From Mytilus galloprovincialis (Eukaryota > Mollusca > Bivalvia > Mytilida > Mytilidae): a DNA stretch of 64,000 nt. Below the pieces are notes generated by a model that saw only the letters and a program-made list of their open reading frames with translations, was not told the DNA's origin and ran no database searches. The translations under genes were made by a program, and so were the position numbers. Below, piece after piece: positions 25,201 through 34,795 of the stretch (position 1 is its first letter; each line of letters begins with the position of its first letter). The DNA lies in NCBI RefSeq assembly GCF_965363235.1, contig NC_134841.1:52721078-52785077 (forward strand). Direction: 5' to 3'.

Positions 25201-28200
25201 AAACTATTGAAGACTATAGGAGCAGACGGATTTGTGTTTGGTTTTCTTAATTCGTATGTATTAATATTTTATGAAGTTTTTTTATTAGTGACACTCCACA
25301 AATATATCCATTCAGTGTTTAATGACCTATAGTTGTCAATGTATGTGTCATTTTGGTCTCTTGTGGACATTTGTCTCATTGGCAATCATACCACATCTTC
25401 TTTTTTATATTTAAAACCACACACTAGTAACAAGGATTTGTATGTATATATAGTGACAAAATACAAATCCTTGGTTAATTATCATCACTTATTGTCTGTC
25501 CTATTCATTCTGTAATCTTTCTAAAAATTGATTCCTATAAAATAATATACAAATTTCGATTGTATACTTATTGTTTATGAGTAAACAGGTAGCTTATTTG
25601 GTACATGCTGTCAGACAGGGTTCACCTGGCCTTTTCCTCATTTTATGTATCAGTGATCAAGGTAATGTTTACATGGTCAATTGTGTACCTGTTATTGGTT
25701 TTCCAACTGATTCCTTTAGTATAAGTGAATTATTTTATAGATCTTTTAAAATTTTACCACAAGGTTCCATACCTCAAAAGAAGAAAAAAAAAACAATTAA
25801 CCTAACGTTGACAAACATGAAAGAATGAACCATGAAAAGAAGAAGCTGTTGTATAATTGCTAATAATAGACAAAATGACGTTGGCGTAAGCAGCTATGGG
25901 TAGGTTGTTGTGTGCGTATTTATAAAAGACCAAACATGACTAGTGTAACACAATTCAAAACGAATGTGAAAGACAAACAAAAGACAACTGTTAAATCGCA
26001 GGATCCTAACTTTTGACAGACATTTATAATACTAGTATGCGTCGGGGTTGAACATGTTTTCTGACACCAAACCCTCCCCCCGGCCCTTACCTTGAACATT
26101 GGTGTAACACTTCGATTTTTTTCGTAGTTCATCTATAGAATTTACTAGAGAGTCAATACTGAAGTTAACGTTCATGATGATGTGCTCTACTTTACTAAGG
26201 TTGCCAATGTTGCTGTAGAAGATCGATGTTTCCATCACTATGTCAAATATACACATTTTTGAATCGGACATGAAGCCAAATAATTAAAAGAAAGCAAAAC
26301 TGACAAAAAAGGCAAAATAGTCGGACTATAAGCCAAACGGATCCAAAGCAACAGAAAACCGTGAATGCATTTCCATTTTTAGCATGACCCATTTTTTATT
26401 CCATACACTGAAATACAAGCATTAAAGTGTTTAAAGTGGCTAATTGTACGATCTCTGTGTCAATAATTTTCTTTTCATACCTTTCTTGCCGTACAATGTG
26501 AACAATTCAACGAGATATTGAACAAATTCGAGGCAAGGTTTACTCAATTCGTCATTTTGGCATTCATTTTTACTTATCGGTTGTACGAAATATTTAAGAC
26601 ACCTCTCAAAAGAATATAGTTATATATGTATACATATTCTTCGATATTATAAAAATAACAAATAAAGAAACAGAAAACTGCCTTTTCTCTATCTATTTGA
26701 AAATGTTCCGTCGACGTGCCGGATACTATCGAGTCCAAACATTTTTTGCTGGTGTAGTTTAGACACAGTGACGTATTCTGTGAAAAATAAAAACTTTCTT
26801 ATTAAAACTATCCTGGATTTTCACCAACATTGGAGAGAAGTTTTAAAAGCTTATCAAAAGATAGTTTCTATAAGGAAATTTTGTAATTTCAAGACTGATC
26901 CTGAACTGCGAGATGTGCATATATGTATGAGGTCTTTTTTGTTCATTAGAAAATAAGCAGGCATTGTACATTTCACTGTAATGTAATTCTTGAAGTTATC
27001 AAAAGATATGAGTGCCAGTAGCTGTTTCTAGCATATAAAATGCTTGAAGTGTCCACTTTTTCTTTTGATATTTCAGAGGTCAACCTGCTTGGGTTGTCAT
27101 GTGTTGCTTTCCTTTAATGAAAATATGTTGTCATAATTAGTTTGGCCTAAATAAAAGTGTATTTTCCTGCTCAAATGCTTTTATGCTTGATTTAGGAATG
27201 GCACTATAGACAAAGACCGCTGCAAAGAAGTCATAGGTTAGTTTTTATACGACTGCAAAAATAATTTTGCTTCGTAGAGTGATATCATGTCGTCTGCGTC
27301 GTCGTGGTCTACGTCGGTTTGCGAAGACATTTGGTTTCTGGGCAATAACTTTGGTTTAGTAAATGGATCTCTATAAATTTTTACCAGAAGGATTAATATC
27401 ATTTAAGGAAGGTTGGGATTGATTTAAGGAATTATAGATCAAAAAGGGTACCCAAAATAAGCATTTTTGTAGTTTTCAAACAATAACTTGTGTTTACCAC
27501 AAGTTTCCATACCATGAAGGGATGGTTAGTATTGACCTTGGGGGTTATGGCTCAAAATGTTATAGAATTAGGGGCAAAAAAAGGGGGAAAACTAGGATTT
27601 TCTGGTCAATGGACAATTAAGACAATTTAAAAGCAGTGTAAGGGAGGTAATTCAAAAACATTAAACATACAATGTTGGGTATGTTCGTATTTACCTCCTG
27701 AACACTACCTGTAAATTATGTATAAAGAAATGTCTGGTTTTGGACTAATTGCTAAAAAAGGTGGTAGTAGTTTTCAATTTTTTTACAAATTTCTTAGATT
27801 ACAAATTTTTGAAAAGTATAAAGAGGAAATCTTTAATTGCACAATAGATTTGTAAGATCTTGACATTTGTTTTGAGTCAGAAACCCATATTATGTGAAAA
27901 ATCTGATCACAATCCAAATTCAGCTGTATCAAGCTTGAATGTTGTGTCAATACTGGTCCTAACTGTTCAGGGTTCGACCTCCGCGGTCGTATAAAGCTGC
28001 GCCCTGCGGAGCACCTTGTTAACATATTAGAATGTTGATTGACAACATATGCTTTGCGTTGTTTCTATGTTTTACCTATTGAAAAAGACGAGTTCTGGTT
28101 GAGTTAGTATCAAAACTAATTTTTACATTGATTTAATTTTGTTGTAGCCAGCTATATATTAATTTATTTTTAATATGAAGTTAAGGTATATGTTTTCCTC

Positions 28201-31200
28201 CATCTTGGATTTTGAAGAAGTAGAGTAAAATTAGTCTAGATCTTTAACGAAATGTGAATCTTGAGAGTTAAATAAATAATAAAATAAAAATGAATTTTAT
28301 GAAGTTTTTTAAAAGTTTTCTTTTCTGTATGTGTTATGTTGAAGTATATGATAAAAAGAAAATAACAGGTCATTTTTCATATCAGACCCCTGTCGGTTCT
28401 TGGGCTGATATCATGACCTAGGACTGAGAAGGGGTGACACGGGTCTGATATGAAAAATGCCATGTTATAATCTATATTTATCGGTCCTACTTAAAAGCGC
28501 CCTCGAGAGCACCCGGGTAAAGAAAAGGCGCCCGGGGAAGAAATAAAGCGCCCGGGAGAACAAAATAATATTTTATAACAATAAATGTTTTCCTGAATAA
28601 AACAAAAAATCATTGCTTGTTTTGTCTAAAGTGTGTAGTGTTGTTGCACTTGTACATTTTAGATTTCAAAAGTGTATATGTAAGTAAGCCGTAAATATAA
28701 ACAAGAGTATATAGAAGAATCATGAACGATATTGTCCTCGATCAAAACGTATATTTCGTTATTAAAAAAAACAGTGCCCGAGGTCTAATATTCGCAACTG
28801 CATGGTGAACACTCTTCTAAGTTTTGTATTTAATTAAACACACTTTAATTGACATTGGAAGATAGTGGAAGGGTTTCATCATGCCTGTCACTAAGAAAAG
28901 TTAAACCCACTGCTAAAGCAAATATGATAATGTGGCCTTTTGGAACATGCCGTAAAAATTGTAAAATTTAATTATATTTTTTTTTTTATAAAACCAGAAC
29001 TGTTTAAACTGCGGCTGATAATATGTGTAACTCTTTTAATTTTATGAAATTAATATTCATCGGTGAAATTTGAGTTGTTTTGACATTTTTCATTTTGATA
29101 TCGTTTTTAAAAAACATGTCTTTTCATGTCTAACTTTTTATAAATCTTCAGCATCAGCTGTGATCCATTCTTATCTGTAATTCGAAGTATGCGCCATTTC
29201 TTTTCCCATGGCGCTTTATTTCTTCCCTCAGGCTCTTTTTCTTTTCCCCGGGCGCTTTTTAGTAGGACCCATATTTATCAACCCCAAAGATAAAATATTC
29301 ACCGAATCCAACTCATTGTATAAACCTTATCAAAAGTCAATAATAATTAGTTCAGAGGAATGGACCCCACAGTTTTATCTCCAAAACATACAAATGAACA
29401 AAAATTAAATTAATTACTTTGAATAAGTAAAACACAAACATTATACTCTGGATTTTTTTCAGATGCCATTCGGCCTTTAGCAGCAACATTTCATCGTGGT
29501 AGGTAGTTGACCTAAGTTTAGAACAAATAGATATTTCATAAAGATTTGTATCTCTATAAAGAGCGTGTTTGATTTTTATGCTAGAGCACTAACATATATA
29601 ATGATTTACCCTTGTCCATCTTGCCCACTTAGTGTACTTGGTTTGTTCATGCAACTCCTCCATCAATTGACAAGCTATAACCTTTATGTTATGTAAGTTA
29701 CATATAACACTATTAATTTCTAAGTTTTGCACAATCTGAATGACCGGATTAAATTGTTTTATTTTTGGGGGAAATTATTTATGTGGAGTACACAGATTGT
29801 CCAACTTACACCTCCTGCAGTTTTCAAGCTGGATCTTTTATAATATACAGTAAAAATCATTAAATGTGACCTACCGAATAAGACTATTTACCGGGTGTGT
29901 TATAATATGAACAACATGACGGGTGCTACATGCGGAGCAGGATCTGATTACCCTTCTGGTATCTTGCGTCCCTCCTTTACTAAAGGTGTGCGTATTTTCA
30001 GAATTTTGATGTTCAAATTTTCCACAAATGACAGGATGTTGACCTTGTATCTTATTTTGTTGACATTTATATGTATGCATGGTACTGTTTCAACTTTTGG
30101 TACATGGTTTGTTCAGCAACTCCTCACAGTTTTCAAGCGTTACATTTTATATTATGCAGGGTGTTGGTACTAATAAACTGAAGATATGCATTTTATCAAG
30201 AAGGGTTAGCTGGACAAACTATGTATCCTATGTTGGAATGACACACAAAAAGATGGTAAGTACAGGGATAATGCAAGATTTTTATCATGGGAAAAGGGGT
30301 GTGTGGCATAATGAATAAAACTCATCAATCAGTCAACATTGAACAAGAACAGTTGTGAACCATTTATTATATATATTTTTTTTATTTTTTTTTATATTAT
30401 TTGCACTTCACTCATATGAACAATATTTTCTTTCAGCAATAGACACAACAGTTGATATAATGACAGCATTGGAAGTGGTGATAAAAATTGGTTTTACACG
30501 GGTTTTAACAAGTGGAGGCTGCTCAACTGCTTTAGAAGGTCTACCTATTATCTCAGAAATGATTTGCAAGGTAAAAATATGGCATGTATTCAAATAATAA
30601 AGTTAAAAATACATTTTCAAAAAACAAATCTCAAAATTCTCAAAACTCAAATGCATGTATGAAGTTTGCAAGTATTCTTTCAATGACTGTTTGTATACAG
30701 GCAGGAATTCTTTTTTAAAAAAATTGCTGTGTAATTTTAAAGAGATAAATTGATTGTGTCTTCACACATGACATTGGTTTATATTGATTGCCTGCAAGTT
30801 TGCAACAAACAATTGCGACAAGCTTGCGGAAACCTTGCGGCAAATCTAATTTGCATAATTATGTTTGCAGCAAGATTGCCGCAACCTTCATTTGCATGGT
30901 AAAATGGTTGCAACTTTGCAGCAGGGAACAGAAAGTCGTTATAACCCCCTGGAATTTAAATAAATAAAAGTTTAAGAGATATTTTTCAGGCTAAAGGAAG
31001 AATAATAGTTATGCCAGGTATGTCTATATCTTTAGATAGATACTATTATTTGCTTACTTTTTTTCGATTCTATGATTTGTTTACATTTTTTTGATACTAT
31101 GATTAGTTTACATTTTGTTTTGATACCATGATTTGTTTACATTTTTTTATATGATGTTGATGATGATGATTTTTAAAGCCAATCATATTGTTGAAATAAT

Positions 31201-33804
31201 GTGTTATTGTATTATCAACGTCTTAGGTACTTTATATAAAAATACGGTAAGATTGCCAATGAAACAACTATCCACCAAGGTTGAAATGAGGTGGATGAAA
31301 GCAATAATTATTATAGTCAATGGTACAGACTTCAACAAGGAGAAAAACCCATATCGTACCGTCATGCAGGTATAAAAGGCCCTGACAAAATAAATGTGAA
31401 ACAATTCAATTGAAAATAAAAAGACCTAACTTATATAAAAAAAAAACCAATTTATGAAAAGCAAATATGACATACATGAACCAACGACCACAACTGAACT
31501 ACAGGATCCTGACTTTATGCATAATAAAGAAAGTATGGTTATTGTTTGTGTCCAGGGGCGTAGCTGCCGTTAGGCACTTTAGGCACGTGCCTACACATAA
31601 TTTTTTCACAAATATTTTTTTTTATCAAAAAAAATAATAAACAATGTTATCTGTAGATGAAAGCCGGTGAAGTTGTCAAAACTCTTTAATTATCGAATGT
31701 CATGTGTACACTAGTCTCTCGTCCTTAGTGAATGGAATATTGGATAGAATTTAATGTTTTTACGATTTTACCTTATATAGAAACTATCAACTAGAACTTT
31801 GGTTCAGATCATTTCACTTCTATCAACAAAAACTTGAATGAACCTCAACTTAGACACATGAGTTTTTTAATTAGTTGCTGTTAGTTTTCAACTAGCTTTC
31901 CACTTAGTCTTCACCCGACTTGCCAATGTTGGTCGTCCGTTTGGCTGTGCAGAATGTATAAATACGCAGTCATGTCTGGTCAGATTGGGGACATTAAATC
32001 CGATGCCTAGGTATAGAGAGAATGCAACTCTCTGAGGAGTTCGTAGTTAGTCTACTGAAAGGCAAAATGTCTGCTCCTTTCCAATAATCCCTCATTTTCC
32101 AATGCATGGCATTTTTAAATTTCCAGACCTTCGTCCTGGACGACACCTGTTACAGGACCTAGCTCCAAGTCGTATTTATTGTAAAATTTATTTTTTTTAA
32201 CGGTCCTGGACTTGCATACATATTTGACACTGGATGTGAAAAAAAATCAATCCATCAACTGGCTTCCAGTAATTTTGAGTACTCTCAAATCTGCGTGTAA
32301 TGGCCACAATTATTCAAAATTCCTAAGCAGGTAGGGATTTTACAGTAGAGGATATAAAGAAATACGAATTTCTTGAATTTTGTTAGGCATCAACTGTATC
32401 TGTATGTGTTTGTGTGGCTAGGGTGAAGGTTTAAGATTCAAAAGATTGATGGTTGATGTCTAGCCAAAAGGATAGTTCTATTATATAGTAGTATCAGTGT
32501 TTACGTGCCTATTTTTTTTTTTTTTTCGTCAATATGAACTATTAATTAAGTTAAACGTTTATATCAATCAGAACGGAATAGATATGAAAATACCAAACAG
32601 GATGTACTGCTTAATCAAAGGGATACGCTGATCTACGCTGGGCAATGCATATTGTTAATATTTTTTTTTTATATTACGGATTTTACTACGTTATTTAATT
32701 CACCAGTCAGATGTTATGGTATACATTATTCATAATTCTACGAACTTTTCATCATGTATATTATAATTATCACGATTAAATAACCAGTAAATTTAATATT
32801 TTTCTATATATAAAATTTTTCAGCTAAAACGCTGAAAACCGTTTTCCGTCGGGGGGATTTGCCCCCTGAACCCCCTGCCAGAGCCCTGGACCTGATTGGG
32901 GCCTTAAGCGGCATCCAGACCCCCTGCCGATTGGTGCCTGCAGTTGACTGTATACCTAGCTACGCCCCTGGTGTCCCCTTATTTGGGTCAGTGGTATGAC
33001 AGCAGACAACAAGAGCAAACTGTAAAAAATAGTTGCAAATGGTTTAACTCAAAAGACAAGGCATAAAAATAACTTGAATAAAAACAATAGATTCTAACAA
33101 AGCTCCAAAAATAAGAGTTCATGTACTTGCAGTAACAGAAAAGCTTGTTCAAATCAAAGTACAGCTAATAAAATAATCATGTCCTACATACTAAATTATC
33201 AAGCATCACATATCCAACTTACATTGTGTAAAGAGGTCATAAACAGTTTTGGAATCCAATGACAACTAATTAAAAGATGTAATTTGAAAATGCTTAGAAG
33301 ATTTGAATCCCTGTATCATTTACTTTCATATTCCCATACTTCAACTCTCTTTAAGGCATTCATTTATTAAAGCAATATCAAAGGCAATCGTTATATTTAT
33401 TAGTGTAAAATACCTATTTGTATAAAATAACTGCAGCTGATGAATACTAGTATTTAAAAAAAAAACAATCTCCGTGTCTAAACCTCTTTAACATTGATAC
33501 CAATTATTAATGTTAAACCTAATGAAAGTTTTTTTTCTTCTAATTTCTTGTTTGTTGAAGATTACATTTTATATTAATCACTTTTTAAGGTGGAGGTATA
33601 AATGAGAACAACATTTCAAGAGTTCTACAACAGTCCAAAGCCAAGGAATTTCATTGTTCAGCTAGAACATCAAGACCGTCGTTGATGCAATTCCAAAAAG
33701 CAGGCATACCAATGGGCACTGCATTCCACCCACCAGAATACAGCACAAAAGTAACAGATGTGGCAAAAGTTCAGCATTTCATTAGTTTGTCAGAACTGAG
33801 ATGA
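13224..33804 (+). CDS. CUTC: CutC copper homeostasis protein homologue, complete
   Basis: Eight coding exons (13224-13275, 22528-22587, 25085-25253, 27196-27236, 29463-29498, 30437-30570, 30990-31017, 33590-33804) have GT/AG borders and join to 735 nt: 244 residues and a TGA. Intron phases are 1,1,2,1,1,0,1. The protein is a single CutC TIM-barrel domain. Visible family motifs are MEVC (1-4), RVELC (21-25), EGGTTPS (30-36), RPRGGDFFYSD (56-66), GADGFVFG (83-90), TFHRA (116-120), RVLTSGG (141-147), GRIIVMPGGGI (167-177) and EFHCSAR (193-199). CutC proteins are cytosolic and linked to copper tolerance and copper binding; the exact reaction is unsettled. The start ATG is in good context (CAACATGG), just before the conserved EVC. 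Human CUTC is 273 residues with an N-terminal extension that is missing here. Intron 1 is 9.25 kb and filled with mobile elements. Confidence 0.95.
13511..13636. repeat. Long hairpin, 48-bp arms
   Basis: Arms 13,511-13,558 and 13,589-13,636 pair at 44 of 48 positions around a 30-nt loop. Arm ends are ATTGAATGCTTCTTTTTGTA and its inverse. A looser third copy of one arm is at about 13,366-13,400. It lies about 240 nt into CUTC intron 1. Could be a MITE remnant or a transcribed hairpin. Confidence 0.75.
14158..14215 (+). repeat. Repeat inverted with 18.65-18.71 kb
   Basis: Contains GTAGAAATACCGCAAAGGAC then CTTAGTGCAC. The inverse is at about 18,650-18,708 (GTGCACTAAAAAG, TCCTTTGCGGTATTTCTAC). 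The pair could be ends of one 4.5-kb element later filled by insertions, or two independent repeat copies. Confidence 0.55.
14489..14607. repeat. Near-perfect hairpin, 34-bp outer arms
   Basis: Arms 14,489-14,522 and 14,574-14,607 pair at 33 of 34 positions (GGGTTATTGCATGAA ... and inverse). Weaker pairing continues inward (GTAGAATTTTATATTGCACG against the GTAATATATGTTCTAC side). A 119-nt unit of about miRNA-precursor size, but more likely a short fold-back element. Confidence 0.7.
14611..14776. mobile_element. 166-bp MITE, perfect 23-bp inverted ends
   Basis: Ends 14,611-14,633 (TATTGTATAGCAATATAATA ...) and 14,754-14,776 are perfect inverse copies. It lies directly beside the hairpin at 14,489-14,607, so the two may be one composite element. 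No coding content. Confidence 0.65.
15095..15465 (-). repeat. GATGTGGTATGA-family repeat, minus strand
   Basis: Well-kept minus-strand copy ending (plus strand) GACAGTTGTCTCATTGGCAA then CATACAACATCTTC. 14.8-15.09 and 15.47-16.18 kb are AT-rich intron with nothing recognisable. Confidence 0.85.
16181..17341. mobile_element. Inverted-repeat element filled with a self-complementary motif
   Basis: The 36-bp ends are inverted: left starts TACGGGGC and ends GGGACTCTTGTGGTTTTGTAC; right is the inverse, ending GCCCCGTA. The centre is made of dozens of variants of ACAAAATTGAATTTTGTC and its complement, joined as CACAAAAGTCAATTTTGTCG and similar. At 17,033-17,203 there is a regular array of about nine 19-bp units (TACAAAAATGAATTTTGTC). 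Each unit is itself near-palindromic, so either strand can fold extensively. Open frames here are repeat artefacts. By structure it is a non-autonomous DNA element expanded by tandem duplication. It lies in CUTC intron 1. Confidence 0.8.
17405..18630 (+). pseudogene. LINE 3' end split by a fold-back element
   Basis: Left part (to 17,680) reads KIPKQNRICHLCNFNIGNEY followed by HYMFTCTYP, and later RDQNDWNAV: the C-terminal zinc-knuckle-like block of a LINE ORF2. After the inserted element (17,681-18,256) the LINE resumes with VKLYRNICRFLKNIIK and a noncoding 3' end with TATG repeats (about 18,548-18,566), finishing TTTGAATCTTGAATC near 18,625. The N-terminal part is missing. It differs from the 5.8-kb LINE. 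The left limit is uncertain. Confidence 0.75.
17681..18256. mobile_element. Fold-back MITE inserted in the LINE
   Basis: Ends AAAGGAGTAGGTCCG and its imperfect inverse CTGAACCTACTCCTTT extend to about 39 bp of terminal inverted repeat (GTAAG and TTTTGGCC-CAAA blocks on both sides). A second inverted pair lies inside: 17,909-17,937 and 18,002-18,030 (ATGAAAGTGGCCGCATCCGT and inverse). No coding content. The LINE reading frame on both sides shows where it inserted; no clear target duplication. Confidence 0.8.
18650..18710 (-). repeat. Inverse partner of the 14.16-kb repeat
   Basis: See 14,158-14,215; same blocks in opposite orientation. 18.71-19.12 kb after it is AT-rich intron without recognisable features. 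Confidence 0.5.
19122..19355. mobile_element. CT-rich element with inverted ends
   Basis: Left ATATAGGAGGGGAGGACAGG and the inverse of the right end (CTATATGAGGGGGGGGGACA) match apart from a small shift. The interior is repeats of TTCTCCTTTCTCC. Non-coding. Confidence 0.55.
19931..19986. repeat. Compact palindrome, 23-bp arms
   Basis: ATGGAAGTAATATTCAAATA ... pairs with its inverse at 19,964-19,986 around a 10-nt loop (about 21 of 23 bases). 19.36-19.93 kb is AT-rich; a smaller inverted pair built on ACCGGAGCCGG lies at about 19,740-19,800. Confidence 0.6.
20590..20850 (+). repeat. GGAGCAGGATCTGCTTA-family dispersed repeat
   Basis: Reads CACATGTGGAGCAGGATCTG, CTTATCC, then TTAGATCACCCC and TTTTCTATGTTGT. 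Other copies: 21,835-22,005 (minus), 29,899-29,995 and 34,320-34,475 (plus). Open frames across it do not encode a recognised protein. Confidence 0.7.
21135..21700 (+). repeat. Dispersed repeat related to the 27.2/55.4/62.6-kb family
   Basis: Starts TTTATACAACCGCAATAAAA, then GTTGGCGTTCTATTTGTCCG-CTGTCGTC, as these repeats usually do, but the body differs. Too diverged to define limits. Confidence 0.4.
21835..22005 (-). repeat. GGAGCAGGATCTG-family repeat, minus strand
   Basis: Complement of the 20.6-kb copy: AACTGACAACGCCATGGCTA, AAAATGAAAACAGACAAAC, then ACCCAACATAGAAAAC. Confidence 0.65.
22172..22332. mobile_element. Short GGCGGATCCAGA element
   Basis: Starts CTGGCGGATCCAGAAATTTT and ends CCTAAATCCGCCTCTG, an imperfect inverted pair; the GGGGGCCC blocks are shared with 8,897-9,425. 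About 200 bp upstream of CUTC exon 2. Confidence 0.6.
22528..22587 (+). CDS. CUTC: CUTC exon 2 (residues 18-37)
   Basis: Acceptor TATTACAG, donor GTAAGC. Reads GAIRVELCSNLAEGGTTPSA; the ELC and EGGTTPS blocks are CutC signatures. Confidence 0.95.
23620..23850 (+). repeat. GACCTTGACCTCATTTTCAT repeat units
   Basis: About two units, with CTGACCTTGACCTCATTTTC and ATAGGTCAACTATATTTTG. 22.7-23.6 kb shows no gene; it includes a GAGGTCCAATTTGTCAGCCG block that I recall as common in mussels. Confidence 0.65.
24380..24566 (-). mobile_element. tRNA-derived SINE
   Basis: The minus strand has A box TGGTGTAGTGG (complement of 24,545-24,555) and B box GGTTCGATTTCC (complement of 24,500-24,511) at tRNA-like spacing, after GAGAGTCG. 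The body then runs to about 24,380 without a recognised core. No full cloverleaf was found, so SINE rather than tRNA gene. Lies in CUTC intron 2, antisense. Confidence 0.7.
25085..25253 (+). CDS. CUTC: CUTC exon 3 (residues 38-93)
   Basis: Acceptor TTATTCAAG, donor GTATGT, ends in phase 2. Carries IPIYVMLRPRGGDFFYSD and GADGFVFG, the most conserved part of the barrel. Confidence 0.95.
25320..25410 (-). repeat. GATGTGGTATGA-family fragment, minus strand
   Basis: Plus strand: TGACCTATAGTTGTCAATG, GGTCTCTTGTGGACA, then TTGTCTCATTGGCAATCATA and CCACATCTTC. Only the family's start end is present. 25.4-27.2 kb of intron 3 otherwise holds nothing I can name. Confidence 0.75.
27196..27236 (+). CDS. 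CUTC: CUTC exon 4 (residues 94-107)
   Basis: 41-nt exon with acceptor TTGATTTAG and donor GTTAGT. Reads SNGTIDKDRCKEVI; the G-IDK block matches the family. Confidence 0.9.
27245..28022 (+). repeat. TATACGACCGCAAAA ... GCGCCCTGCGGAGC family repeat
   Basis: Starts TTTTTATACGACTGCAAAAA and ends TATAAAGCTGCGCCCTGCGG. Inside are the blocks AATAACTTTGGTTTAG, GGAAGGTTGGGATTGA and ATCACAATCCAAATTCAG shared with 55.4-56.8 and 62.6-63.5 kb. Lies in CUTC intron 4. No coding content. Confidence 0.75.
28361..28469. repeat. Hairpin beside the MULE-like element
   Basis: TTTTTCATATCAGACCC at about 28,373 pairs with GGGTCTGATATGAAAAA at about 28,441, and pairing continues outward (ATAACAGG/CATGTTAT). It ends 5 nt before the target duplication of the next element. 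Confidence 0.65.
28483..29270. mobile_element. MULE-like element: long inverted ends and 9-bp target duplication
   Basis: Ends GGTCCTACTTAAAAGCGCCC and the inverse AGCGCTTTTTAGTAGGACC-type right end extend to about 80 bp of imperfect inverted repeat, rich in AAGAAATAAAGCGCC and GCCCGGGG blocks. ATATTTATC occurs directly outside both ends (28,474-28,482 and 29,271-29,279). Long inverted ends with a 9-bp duplication fit Mutator-like elements. No transposase inside, so non-autonomous. In CUTC intron 4. Confidence 0.75.
29463..29498 (+). CDS. CUTC: CUTC exon 5 (residues 108-119)
   Basis: 36-nt exon, acceptor TTTTTTCAG, donor GTAGGT. Reads DAIRPLAATFHR; TFHR followed by A from the next exon is a conserved barrel-strand motif. 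Confidence 0.9.
29899..29995 (+). repeat. GGAGCAGGATCTG-family fragment
   Basis: ATGCGGAGCAGGATCTGATT then ACCCTTCTGGTATC. In CUTC intron 5. 29.5-29.9 and 30.0-30.4 kb hold nothing further recognisable. Confidence 0.65.
30437..30570 (+). CDS. CUTC: CUTC exon 6 (residues 120-164)
   Basis: Acceptor TTTCTTTCAG, donor GTAAAA, ends in phase 0. Contains DIMTALEVVIKIGFTRVLTS and ALEGLP. Confidence 0.95.
30990..31017 (+). CDS. CUTC: CUTC exon 7, 28-nt microexon (residues 165-173)
   Basis: Acceptor ATTTTTCAG, donor GTATGT. Reads AKGRIIVMP, completing the MPGGGI motif with the next exon. At 28 nt it is near the lower limit for easy splicing recognition, and gene finders may miss it. Confidence 0.92.
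31235..31520 (+). repeat. GATGTGGTATGA-family repeat, diverged
   Basis: GGTAAGATTGCCAATGAAAC-AACTATCCACC, later ATAAAAGGCCCTGACAAA and CAGGATCCTGACTT. In CUTC intron 7. Confidence 0.65.
31553..32970. mobile_element. hAT-like non-autonomous element (CAGGGGCGTAGC ends)
   Basis: Left CAGGGGCGTAGCTG and right CTAGCTACGCCCCTG are inverted. CAGGGG-type ends are usual for hAT elements. GTGTC is repeated directly outside both ends; a full 8-bp duplication is not seen. A shorter relative with a similar right end is at 39,660-40,008. I see no intact transposase. In CUTC intron 7. Confidence 0.65.
33590..33804 (+). CDS. CUTC: CUTC exon 8 (residues 174-244 and stop)
   Basis: Acceptor CTTTTTAAG. Begins GGINENNISRVLQQS, then EFHCSAR, EYSTKVTDVAKV, and ends SLSELR before TGA (33,802-33,804). 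Confidence 0.95.
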
Positions 33805-33946
33805 TTGTTTTATTGATAGGAATTAATTATGTTCTCTGGATAAATTGTTGGCCTTGTCCTATTTACCATGTGTCAGAACACAATGCAATTGCCTGCCAAT
33901 TAAAATGATCGAAACTTATAAAACATCTGAGGTGCATTTATTTGAA

Positions 33947-33952
33947 AATAAA
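33947..33952 (+). terminator. Candidate CUTC polyadenylation signal
   Basis: AATAAA 143 nt after the CUTC stop; another AATAAA lies near 34,209. Which one is used cannot be told from sequence. 32,971-33,589 before exon 8 and 33,953-34,319 after it show no gene. Confidence 0.45.
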
Positions 33953-34319
33953 TAGTTTAATAGTTGGAACGGTTTTTATTTTTTATTTTGTCATTTTGTC
34001 ATTTCAGATACAGTTTACGACGACAAAAGAGATGATTTCAGCTTCCAGATTGTGAACTTTCTATTTCTATATAGCAACATTGCAGTAGCACCTCCATATA
34101 TAGTGTATATATCTCCCAGTTGATTAGGTATTCCCATACTTGTATATCTTATCTGCTTCATGATTTCCTTGATAGAGGGTTGCTACTCACAAGGAAGCTA
34201 TTAAACCAAATAAATTTTATGGACGGCATCAAGAGCTGATTGGCCATTATGGAATATCTGTATATCTGTATCATAGATGAAAACCTATTTGTTCAAATTA
34301 TCGTGACGATAATGCCGTC

Positions 34320-34475
34320 CCTTTTTCCTGAATGTGACTTGCTGAATAACCGGGTTCATGATCTGCTTACCCCTCTGGAGTACCTGATATCACCCCAAGT
34401 TTTTTGTGGGAATCGTGTTGCTCAGTCTTTATTTTTCTATGTTGTTTTTTGTTCACTTTCGTTTGTTTATATAAC
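34320..34475 (+). repeat. GGAGCAGGATCTG-family repeat, diverged
   Basis: ATGATCTGCTTACCCCTCTGG, AGTACCTGATATCACCCC, TTTTTCTATGTTGTTTTTTG. Directly followed by the next repeat family. Confidence 0.55.
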
Positions 34476-34795
34476 ATAAGAAGATGTGGTATGATTGCCA
34501 GTAAAACAACTCTCCCAAAGACATCAAATGACACAGAATTCTACAACTATATGTCACTGTTCGGCCTTTAACAATGAGTAAAACCCTAATCGCATGATCA
34601 GCTATAACTTGACAGGCCCCGAAGTGACAAATGTAAAACAATTCAGACAAGAAAACTAACGGCCTGATGTATACATGTACAAAATAGATAGAAATAAAAT
34701 ACGAAAAAAACAAAATAGATATTCGGACAGGTACACACAGTATGAGGCGGGGTTAAACATGTTCGTGGGAGCCCAACCCTCCTCTTACACTTAAC
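34476..34795 (+). repeat. GATGTGGTATGATTGCC-family repeat
   Basis: AAGATGTGGTATGATTGCCA, then CTATAACTTGACAGGCCCCG, ATTCAGACAAGAAAACTAAC and GGTTAAACATGTTCGTGGGA. Intergenic, after CUTC. Confidence 0.8.
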
